Of a stretch of 64,000 nucleotides of DNA, positions 33,060 to 42,835 are shown one piece after another. The translations under genes were made by a program, and so were the position numbers. Every line of letters begins with the position of its first letter. Within the stretch, counting starts at the first letter, position 1. The notes beneath the pieces are model-generated. The model saw only the letters and a program-made list of their open reading frames with translations, was not told the DNA's origin and made no database searches. Origin of the DNA: Blasia pusilla (taxonomy: Eukaryota > Marchantiophyta > Marchantiopsida > Blasiales); the NCBI GenBank assembly GCA_050084515.1, contig CM114275.1, positions 24,614,001 through 24,678,000 of the forward strand, in the 5' to 3' direction.

Positions 33060-34474
33060 ACGGGAGGTGAGAAACGACGCTTGAAACAGTTCCTATGTGC
33101 TTATAAGAGTTTTTTTGCCTTTAGCATGAAGGAGACAGGTGCTTTAGCTGGACCCGGTATACGGATTGATTTGGTTAGTGATATGCCAATCTTTCGTCGT
33201 CCCTACCGATATAGTGATATGGAGAGGGAATTGATTCATAGTAGGACGTTGGACATTTTAGAGGTTGGATTAGTAGAGTTGTTGCATGGAGAGTATGCAT
33301 CAGCCATTGTCATGCCTGCTAAAAAGGATGTGCATAGCAACTACACGGATAGGCGGATGTGTGGAGATTACCGTCCTAACAATCGGCAGACCAAGGCCGA
33401 TAGGTCTGCCATGCCTACAACTGAGGAGATCTTTGATGTGGTGGGACAAGAAAAGATTTTCAGTACTTTGGATCTTCGGGCAAGATACCATAAGTTGCCG
33501 ATTCGAGAAAGTGACAAGGCCAAGACAAAATTTTGGGGTGTCAACTCTCATGGCAAGGATTGTTTGTACCAGTGGAAATTCTTACCCTTTGGGTTGAAGA
33601 ATGCACCTGCCAAGTTTCAGAGAGTGATGGACAGGATCCTAGCAGGGTTGGATTTTTTTTGGTGTTACATTGATGATATCTTGGTGTTCAGTAACACAGT
33701 GGAGGAGCATCAGATACATTTGCATATTTTGTTTGAGCGTTTAAAGCTCATGGTCTACGTTTGCATCTAGGAAAGTGTAAGTTCTTCCATGAGGATGTTG
33801 AGTACTTGGGTCATGTGATCTATCCATGTGGTTTGGGAGTTTAGCAAGCAAAGATGGAGGTTATTGCACTTATTCCTCGTCCGGTAGATGTGAGTAGAGT
33901 TCGGGCATTCATGGGATCGGCGAACTACTATTGGAGGTATGTGAAGGGATTTAGTGCTATGGCAAAGTCTTTGAACCAATTGCTGAAATCAGATTAGGAG
34001 TGGCATTGGGGAGATGATCAAGAGAGAGCTTTTGTGGAGCTCGAGGCCTAGTTGGTGGCAGTGCCTATCTTGAGGAGACCTATCAGAGGGCGCCCATTTC
34101 AGTTACACACTGATTGGAGGAGGTTGGGACTTGGAGCGGTGTTGACACAATATGATGATGAGCACATGGAGTTTGTGGTGGTCTATGCAAGTCGTTTGAA
34201 TCATGCAGCGGAGTCGCGCTATAGTTCATATGAGGGAGAGTTCTTGGCAATAGTGTGGGATGTGGCACACTTTAGGTGTTACTTGTTTGGCACACAATTT
34301 ACCCTTGTTACTGATCACCAGCCGCTCAAGTGGTTGATGGAGTCTGACAAGCTTACAAGGAAGCTTGCACGGTGGGCTCTTATCTTACAGGAGTATGACT
34401 TCCAGGTGGTACATAGACTTGGAGTTGCCAACCTTGATGTTAATGGGTTAAGTAGGAACCCATGTACTAGCTAA
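33060..34474 (+). pseudogene. Ty3/gypsy reverse transcriptase and RNase H, copy 2
   Basis: The RT shows SDMPIFRRPYRYSDME, VMPAKKD, MCGDYRPNNRQT, STLDLRARYHKL, FLPFGLKNAPAKFQRVMDR and the catalytic CYIDDILVF (about 33663-33690). The frame changes near 33750, and RNase H resumes with FQLHTDW, SYEGEFLA and LVTDHQPLKWLM (34098-34340), carrying the D, E and D residues. RNase H ends with VHRLGVANLDVNGLSR. The N-terminal linker from about 32991 (SSSPSSVPVEE) joins directly to the methyltransferase module. Closest relatives cannot be assigned without a tree. Confidence 0.93.
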
Positions 34475-34839
34475 GAAGATGCAACTGGGGCTAGATGGCA
34501 TGGCGAGCTTAATGAGGAGATGGTGCCAAGTTGGCATGCATCTGCCTTTTTATGTTGGTTAGGGGTGGACTCTAGTATGGAGGACCACATGACATCTTAC
34601 TCTAGTTAGAGGGCAGATGGTCAGCCTTCAGATCCTAAGGTTGGAGATGGTGGTACAGATCAGCGTGATATTCATGATGATGCGTTGGTGTTGGAGTTCC
34701 TACGGACCAGTAGGGTGCCACGCATAGTGAGTGCCAAGGAGCGAGGCCGTGTTCTTCAACCTGCTCACAGGTATCGATTGGAGGGAACACATATTCTCCG
34801 TGTGTGGGAGGATTGTAGAGTATGAGTAGTATTGCATTT

Positions 34840-35900
34840 GGCTCAGAGAGAGCGCATTGTGCGACATGCCCATGAGGAGTTGGGACATTTTGGGGTACAG
34901 CGTACGTATAGCTTAATCCTTGGTCAGTATTGGTGGCGTGGCATGCATACTCAGGTGCAGTAGTTGGTGTCACGTTGTATGGTTTGTGACCGGGTGAGGG
35001 CATCATTCAATGCCCCTACACCACAGTTACACCCCTTGCCTATTATGGGGTTGGGTTACCGTTGGAGTGTGGACTTTGCGGGACCGTTACCGTTGACGGT
35101 ACGACATCATCGATATGTGTTGGTGATGATGGAGCACTTCTCCAAGTGGATTGAGTTGGTGGCATTACCTGACAAGGCAAGTGAGGGAACGGCGTATGCG
35201 TTTCTTGATAGAGTGCTTAGTCATTTTGGTGCACCAACTGAAGTGCTGACCGACCAAGGTACTGAGTTTCAGGGTGAGTTTCAGGTCTTGTGTGACAAGG
35301 CGTTGATTGATCATCGGACCACGTCTTGAGATCATCCAGAGGCGGATGGTTTGGCTGAGCGTGTGGTTCAGACGGTGAAGAGGGCATTGCGCAAGTATGG
35401 CCTATAGAAGGGGCATCTTGGAGACTAGGATATTCAGTTGCCATGGTTAGCCATGGGGTATAGGTTCAGTCGCCAAGCATCCTTGGCTTCCTTCTCACCT
35501 TATTTTTTGTTATACGGCCGAGATCCAGACTGGCCAATAGCAATTCGTTGGAAGTCTAGTAAGGTGGTGAACCTTGACGACCCAGAGATGTGGATGAGAG
35601 TGTGTTCTCAGCGGGCAGAGCTCTTTCGAAGAGTTATGCCAATAGGCTTTGAGAATCTTGCCATTGCTCAACATAGGGATATGTTGCGGTATGCAACCAT
35701 TCGGGATGGAGGTTATCAACCATCGATTTGTAGGTTCCACATGGGGGACTATGTCTATTTGCAGCAGATTGCACCGACAACGTTGGATGTGACGGCAAGC
35801 TGCACTATTTTACGAGTGCGCGAGGTGTTAGCTTTTGGAGTTCTCATGTTGGAGGGTCGTGATGGAGTTGTTTGGAAGGACCATGTGCGTAATTGTATGC
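34840..35900 (+). pseudogene. Retroviral-type DDE integrase, copy 2
   Basis: The zinc-binding region has RHAHEELGHFG and SRCMVCDRVRASF (HHCC complete, with both Cys). The catalytic core has WSVDFAGPLPL, LTDQGTEFQGEF and DHPEADGLAERVVQ, giving D, D and E at about 35071, 35250 and 35358. Stops at about 35328 and 35407, among others, interrupt it. The C-terminal part RFHMGDYVYLQQ, then ILRVREVLAFGVLMLEGRDG, is an SH3-like integrase tail that leads directly into the PHD finger. Confidence 0.9.
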
Positions 35901-35962
35901 CATGTCATCTTCCAAATATGCATGGTACTATTGACCCAAGCTTAGCCATGATACGTGCTAGC

Positions 35963-36106
35963 TTGAGGTGCATGTTGTGTGGGTCTACTGGTAACGCAAC
36001 CAGTATGTTGGTGTGTGATCGGTGTTCTAGGGGTTGGCACATGATGTGTTTGACTCCACGTATGGATGTTGTTCCTACTGGAAGGTGGGTTTGTCCTCGA
36101 TGTACT
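35963..36106 (+). pseudogene. PHD zinc finger at the C-terminus of Pol, copy 2
   Basis: CMLCGS, LVCDRCSRGWHMMC and WVCPRC supply the eight C4HC3 ligands. The stop codon (36107-36109) comes directly after the last Cys-Thr, so the finger is the extreme C-terminus of the polyprotein. The reading frame 35438-36109 is open and shared with the integrase tail. The likely role is to dock the integration complex on histone tails, by analogy with the chromodomain of chromoviruses; this is inferred. Confidence 0.88.
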
Positions 36107-36270
36107 TAGGAGGGGTAGATGACTTGATCTTTGCATGATATGGATTACAGATGTGCGACTAGCAATGGGGAAACCTCGCACCTGGCCTTCTGATTTGTGC
36201 ACCCATGAAGGTGTATAGCATATAGTAGATGTATAGGGCTACCTGGGAGTTAGAGGGACCTAACCGCCAG

Positions 36271-36847
36271 TTAGGGGGGCGAGTTGTGGTACACTTGTGT
36301 TTATGTATGCTCTCGTCTATGTTATGTATGTATGTGAGTATGGTATGTCAGCGATGTATGTTGTATGACGATGTGGATTCGTACGACACTTGTCATGACC
36401 ATACGCATTATGTCGTAGAGTATAGTGTGCTAGTAGAGGCCATACCTTATGTAGGGCCGTAGTGTCTAGGTAAGGATGCGGTTTCATACATAGGATTGGG
36501 GGTTACTCCGTTGAGGGTGACTTTTCCAGTAGGGCCCGCCTTTAGGTTGGAGGATATAGTGTGGAGTGTACTCAAAGAACAGTTAGTTCTTTGAGTTGAG
36601 CCTGTGGCGTTGGGAGTTAGCCTTGGTAGTGAGTAGAGCTCTTGGCTATGGTGGTTCCCGCAAGCTTCGACCTGGATTCTCCCATCGTGGAGTGGGTTTG
36701 GCTCGATTGTATGTGATTTTATACGTGTTTTATGACAATATGTCTTTCACGGATTTCAGTTGTGGTACACTCTCGTCTATGTTATGTATGTATGTGAGTA
36801 TGGTATGTCAGCGATGTATGTTGTATGACGATGTGGATTCGCACGAA
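36271..36847 (+). repeat. 3' terminal structure of copy 2: PPT, A, B, A'
   Basis: The G-rich tract TTAGGGGGGCGAG (36271-36283) is followed by A (36284-36390), B (36391-36758, matching the 5' repeat) and A' (36759-36847). A' repeats A except for a 16-bp insert in A. Two readings of the LTR are possible: A+B (TG...CA and next to the PPT) or B+A' (as in the solo units). Neither explains why the 5' repeat is B alone. Confidence 0.8.
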
Positions 36848-37834
36848 AATTTTTTACAACCCCAAGTATGTTGAGACTTTTTAAATAGGAGTTTGTAGTT
36901 GTGTCACAACACCTCTTGAGTTGGAGTTTGCTCTCATGCATCCAATTGAACAATTTACTCTAAAAATCTAATTTAAAAAGATTTTTAGCATCTTCTAAAC
37001 ACAATTAGTAAGCACTATGGTAAAGTGGCACGCAAGTTCTTTTTGAGAGAGATGGGATTACCCACCCCTATGAAAGAGCCGCACCCTACTTCCAAAAAAC
37101 AAAGAGGTGGATAGAGAATTTTCCAAATGAAAAAGGTGTCATAAGACATGGTTCTAAATTCAAAAAAAATTAATGGGAAAGAGATTGAAAAAAATTATAC
37201 TATGATGAGCAAAATTTATCACTTTTCAAATAGTGGTATGCATGGCATGCATAGTCTTATACATAAAACTCCATGCAACCACAAAATCTTACTATGCATG
37301 ACTAATATCAACAACAAGTCTCAAGGAAAATAAATTCCTGAAATTGCTTTTATATACAAGAAGAAAATATTATAGTCATTTTAAGCATTTATATTACATG
37401 CATAAAAATTCCCAGTCCCAAATTAGACGTGACGTGACACATACGTTGCTGCCACTTGTCGAAACCTCCGTCCGCGGTAGGATTCTTGCCTCGTGGCAGT
37501 CGAATCCGACTCGGACCTGGCCGACCATTCCACCAACGGCCACACGACAGGTGGACCCCATCTCTCCACGTCGGACTCTCAGTCCCCCAAACCCCGGCCC
37601 GCAGTAGTGCTTCCAACGCCTATAACCCCCGAAAGGGGTAAGTGCAGTTTGGAGAAACGCAACCTTTTTTCTCTTCATTCGTTTCGTTATGTGAAGGGCC
37701 GTTTGACAGACAGACAGATAGACATTAGCGGATCGAAGTGGAGGCATAATCATTCAACTGCGAGAAGTTGAGGGCAATCTCGAGGAACCCAACAGCGGTG
37801 GAGTCGTCCGGAGCATTTGTTGGCGGCGGTGAAA
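36848..37834. other. AT-rich DNA, then the promoter side of the I9 gene
   Basis: 36848-37400 is AT-rich and holds no recognisable ORF. 37430-37834 is GC-richer, and the last ~150 bp are likely 5' UTR of the gene that starts at 37835. No clear TATA box was identified. Confidence 0.5.
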
Positions 37835-40014
37835 ATGGTGTCGTGCTCTCATCTTCTTCTTCTTGGCATGATCATGGTTTCTCTCGCAGGTCTAGCACAG
37901 GTAGGATCGATCAGTCGGCATCTCGTGGACGTGGGAGTGTCGCTTTGTTCATGCGGTTTGGGTTTATGTTCAGGTTTAGGTCTTGGGAGTGAGCGGGTGG
38001 GATGTGGATTGAGCTTTCGGATTGATTGGGTGGTGGAGTGAAGCCTTTCGTCGTGGGTATGAATGAGGTCTGGCGTGGTCCAGGGATGGGATCCGTGGAT
38101 GAGGTGGTCAATCCATGGGGTCTGTTGTTTGTGGATCTGCGTTCTGAGACTCTTTGGGATGTGAGACGTTCTGTGGATGGTTTGATGTCTATCCGGTGTG
38201 TTGTGGCGCATGTGGATGGTGCAATTACGCAAGCTTGAGGTTTATTTTCACGTGTACCGGATGTGATAATTACGTTTAGGTCGGAAACTTTGTGGGTGGA
38301 TTGGGCCTATTCTCTGTGTAGAGAATAGGCCATGTGATTGGGCCTGATGTTGGAGCAGTGATGGGGATCCTAAGGTAGGTGTGCTAAGATAGGTCTGGAG
38401 GCGTTGTTGGGACTGTGGAGACAGCACTGCTAGAACATGTTGGTTGTGTTTCGTGTACTTTTTTTTGCAGTCAGAGGAGCAGGCAACTGTGCATATTGTA
38501 CACATTTCTAAAGATGACACTCACTTAGATGACATGGAAGCGAAGCACATTGAGATTCTCGCTAGTGTATGCAATGGGAGGTAAGATCTGGTGCGAAAAT
38601 CGCAGTCGTGTGGTCAAAATATGCCGGATGGGTTTGCACTGGTGAAATGTTGTCAATATGATAGGGGACACAGTCGAGAGCATTGGGCAAACAACTTGGT
38701 AAACGCAGTTTGCGAACTTCGATTCCTCTAGTGCTTGAGAAATTTCGTTTACCATTCCTTTAGTGTTGCATTCCTGTCCTTGGTTCTCCTATTCTCTACA
38801 CAGAGTCTGTAGGGCATACTGCGAATCGCCCATCTTGATTGTGCATGTAAACCAAGTGAATCTCGCAGGGCAGCAGATGTCTTCACTACAGATATACTAC
38901 ACTTGGGCAAATGTTCACCCAGACATTTTCACTTGTCTAAAAAGTCAATTCAAAATCCAAGCTGCACTCATAATCATTCTTCTATACCGTGAAAGTTTAT
39001 GGGAAGAGTTGGAAGGAAATGATTCAGAATCACGAACTTTTAGGAAATTCTGAGTTTTGGAAGATTTAGCATTCGGTAGTACTGGAGTGAAGCATCATAA
39101 TGTTAGAGTGATCATAGTCATCGTTGTGGTTTGCAACTCATTCATAGATTTTAGAATTTGACAAACCTATGTCTGAGGCTGATTCGAGCACTGCACATGA
39201 AGATGGTGAAGTTGTATGTCGGACAAATTACAGAATGTCTCCAGATCAGTTCCAAGGTGAAATTTTTGGTAAAAGTATGCTGTCTGTACGCATCTGTCTG
39301 TACTGATTATGGTCTGGGCTGTCTCTGCAGCCAAGACAAAGCTAAGGAGATGATCTTGTACCACTACAAACACGGAATGAGAGGTTTCTCTGCCAAACTT
39401 ACACCAGCACAAGTGACGGAACTATCCAGTAAGTGGTCTCTTAAATTCTGCCTCAGACTTGTATATTGGTTTTGGAATTTAACTAGGGAGCTTGATGGAG
39501 AGTCTCTGTTACCCATTTACAAATTATGATGTCTGTTAATGTAATTTTCTTTGTTATGCTTACCTAGCATGCGAAAAAGTCCTGTCAGCTGGAGTTGATA
39601 TTATTTGGCAGAATCAAATACATAATGATGAATATCTGAGATCCAATACCATATCTGTAATTTGTGAGGGTTACGGCAGACATCCTTCAGTGTGTCCAAT
39701 AAAGTAACAAATCGGGATTCAGTGTCTAGAGAGGTGGAGACACACTACATAATAAGCCACTGGTGAATTGTAAAATTAACTATACACTCGTGATTGAAAC
39801 TTGAAAAGCAGCTGCTCAACCTGAGAAGATATGAGTCCTAATCACTCCTGGAAACAGTGTTGCGACTCTTTGAGTATTTCTCAATGGCTCATTATTCATA
39901 CTTGTGGGGTTTGCAGCTAAGCCTGGAGTTATTTCTGTGAGCCCACAAGGTGTGGCCCATCTTCATGGAGGAGCAGCAAAAACAAGGCCAACAGCGAACA
40001 ATATGGCTGTCTGA
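37835..40014 (+). CDS. Secreted inhibitor I9 (subtilisin propeptide-like) protein
   Basis: Four exons join with matching phases: 37835-37900, 38471-38580, 39331-39428 and 39917-40014, all GT-AG, giving 123 aa. Residues 1-22 (MVSCSHLLLLGMIMVSLAG) look like a signal peptide. Residues 26-110 form one I9 fold: ATVHIVHISKDD, EAKHIEILASVCNG, AKEMILYHYKHGMRGFSAKL, TPAQVTELS and PGVISVSPQGVAHLHG. The block YxYKHGxxGFSAKLTPxQ is typical of plant subtilase propeptides and of free-standing I9 inhibitors. No peptidase S8 domain follows; the stop comes 15 residues later. Known free-standing plant I9 proteins inhibit and chaperone subtilases; that role is inferred. The start is supported by the signal peptide and by phase. 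Confidence 0.88.
38304..38331. repeat. Perfect 12-bp inverted repeat inside intron 1 of the I9 gene
   Basis: GGCCTATTCTCT pairs exactly with AGAGAATAGGCC across a GTGT loop. It lies about 140 bp before the 3' splice site. Confidence 0.8.
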
Positions 40015-41316
40015 GAAAGGGTCCTGTGAAATGATCGTGTGATCATGTGTCACAAGGATGCGAGAGCGTGAGATCTACCATTGTAGATTAATTGTATATC
40101 TATTTTATAGTCTCTTTTACAGCTATCTTGGATGCACCCAGCAAGAGGTTTGCATTTGTATGGTTGGATCTAACCTCGTTATTCCGGTATATAGAAGTTC
40201 AATAAATTGAGAGCGTTTCACTTTCTCAATGGCATGTCATCAATCTTTTGGGGCTACACCTCGTGAGTCATGCTGTCCCAAGCTGATCAAGCATGAGATC
40301 TGTCTTGAACATTTAGTGCATTTGTATTGCTGCATGTTACATAGAAATACAATAGACGTACAATAGATTGGACAGTGTTTCACATTTTCCTTGGCTTCTC
40401 ATCACTCTTGTGAGACTTCAATGTCGAAATGAATCGCACTCTTGGAGTGGAGCGACAAAAAGAAATTCAGAAAAAGATTGATGGATTGAATTGAAGCACC
40501 TGTAAATGACACACTTCCTTCTAAGTAATCAACCTCCTTATAAAGAAAACAATTAATTTTCACTTTTATAATAATTGTATGTGTCACACAAACAAGCTCA
40601 TGAGAAGACAAAGGAAAAGGAACAACTGCAGAAACGTCGTCGAAACAAGACAAAAACTACATGTGATATGCAATTATCCCTTTTAAAATAATGTCAACTC
40701 AAACAATTTCAAAATTTCAAAATTCGTTTTCTTCGTCTGTCGTAGACACTTTTCCTATAGTAATGTGATCATCACGAAGCATTCTGTACAAGAGATGGGA
40801 CAAAATCATTGAACAATTTCAGAATTACGTATGTTGAACCTTTGCGAAAACCCAAACGGTGAGCTATTCAGCAAAATTAATGCAATGTAAATGCCATTTC
40901 CAGAGAAAATTAAAATCTTCAGAACCTTTAAGCATAAAAGAAAATATCCAGCTCTGGCAGCCGTCAACGAAAAATATAATTGTGGTCTCCAACTTGACAT
41001 TTCAGTGAAAATGGTGTGAACTAACTCAGATAAAGTTACAATAAAATATCATGGGCCCAGAATAAATTAAAATTGAAATTAGTTTCCACTTGAACTGCAT
41101 CTTTATACATCATCTTTATTGGATTTATGTACATGAGACTAATAAATTCCCTGTCTTTTAGCTTTAACCATGGGCATTTTCATTCACTCGATTTTCGTGT
41201 GATTGTCAATGATACCTCATCAATTGACAATCGTTCTAAAATCGTTACAATGCTACAGGTAATTCCTGTAGACAGATGTACTTTACAAGCAAGATCAACA
41301 ATTGCAACAAGCCCAC
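40015..41316. other. Intergenic DNA between convergent genes
   Basis: It lies between the stop of the I9 gene and the stop of the minus-strand PRC-barrel gene, so it probably holds both 3' UTRs. A ~20-bp motif recurs around 40200-40250 and 40370-40400 (AGCGTTTCACTTTCTCAATGGC-like and AGTGTTTCACATTTTCC-like). No gene is seen. Confidence 0.5.
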
Positions 41317-42800
41317 TCATTCTGTGCCACTTCTCTTTGGGGCATCGCGGCCGTACGCCATGGGAAGACCCCTACCACTCATTCCTGGTGGTGGTGAAGT
41401 TCTTGCATCTGCCTGTTGACTTTGCCTACTGTTAGATAGATCTGGGCTGTCTTTTGTTTGAGCCTCTCTTCTTCTGCCTTGGTAAACCTGCCCATTGCTC
41501 TCCCTTTGCGAGGCGTACTCACTGACAGAGCTGGTCGTCGGACTCTGGTCACCTCTGGATCCTCTAGTCATGGGTGCACCACCTGAGGCTCTTCTCCTGT
41601 CACCAGAAAAGGTGCTTCTACTGAGCTCTTGCCCTCCAGACCTCATACTTTGTGATGGAGGTTCTCCGGCAGAAGGCAGTCCTCGAAAATCTTGATCGGT
41701 CTTTGGAGTAATGGATCCTTGAGTCATGGTTGATCCACCTGAGGCTCTTCTGCTATACCCAGAGTCGTTGGTTCTCCCACTAAGCTCCTGCTCTCCAAAC
41801 CTCATGGATTCTGATGGGGATTCTCTGACAGTTGGCAACACTTGGAAATCTTGACCTTGTTCACGAAATTGGGGTCTCACATTACTGGGGTAATTAGCTG
41901 CAGCTCCTCGTTCATTAGAGCTCCTTGATTCAAGTAGGGGCACTTTTCTTCGTCTTTCACCAATTGCATTGCGCCTTCTCTGTGGTGAGGGCTGGCTCAA
42001 ACTTGAAAAAAGTCCCTGCAGAAAGGAGGAGCTTGTAATTAAGAATCTCAGGCATGCATTAATTCAGAGCATTTCACCTTTGACAGACGGTCAGGGACAA
42101 ACTCCCACTATAAAGTCCCAAATATACGTATCTGTGTGGTTTTTTACTTCTGGGGCATTTATTGGGGTTCTTCTTCCCTCTTCACATCACAAACACTTGC
42201 AGTATATTTTTTTGGATTCTTTGGGAACCCCAAGGCAGCTTTCATGAATGGGATTTAAAAAATATCGTTTCTATGGATGACTGCTTCTGCCGCCTGCACT
42301 GACCCCCCACCCCCTCTCTGCCGGTCTTCTTGTCTCAACATGCGGTTCTCTTTCTTAGTGGAGATGACAAGCAAGAAGCTGTATGGTGAAGACCACTGGG
42401 ACACACATCTACACTGCAGGTGAAGCGCTACTTTACTAAATAATACCACATCTCATTGATGAAAATTGGGTAACAATTTCTGTGTTTGGTCTATTCTTCT
42501 TTTCTTCCAAGAACACATACAGATCAAGTATGTTGAAGATTTTACATGGCACACCTTGGTCAGCTTCCGTACACGCATCTCTGCTCCCTTGCGAACAACA
42601 AGTCCATCTTCTTGAGCTTCAAGTACCTCATCAATCATCAAAGCATATGTCGTTACCTGCGAGAAGGAAACATGAAAATCCCTCAGCCCCAGCAATCATA
42701 CCACTTGTCACAAATGCTACACAGATACCTCTCATCCTGTAATCTATTCTATCCTAAGGTTGCAGGTATTGACAGACACAGTGCCTCTTCCAGCTCTTCA

Positions 42801-42835
<35 letters not shown>

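Larger units (their letters stand above)
27361..36847 (+). mobile_element. Ty3/gypsy retrotransposon copy 2, nearly complete but decayed
   Basis: The order along the plus strand is 5' terminal repeat (27361-27728), leader, Gag with two zinc knuckles (28928-30387), protease region (30529-31365), DNA methyltransferase (31802-32750), RT-RNase H (33060-34474), DDE integrase (34840-35900), PHD finger (35963-36106), polypurine tract (36271-36283) and a compound 3' terminal unit (36284-36847). This is about 9.5 kb. Stops and frameshifts interrupt every large domain. The two B segments of the terminal repeats are nearly identical, with only scattered point differences, so insertion looks younger than that of copy 1. 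The methyltransferase and PHD modules are in the same positions as in copy 1. Confidence 0.93.
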
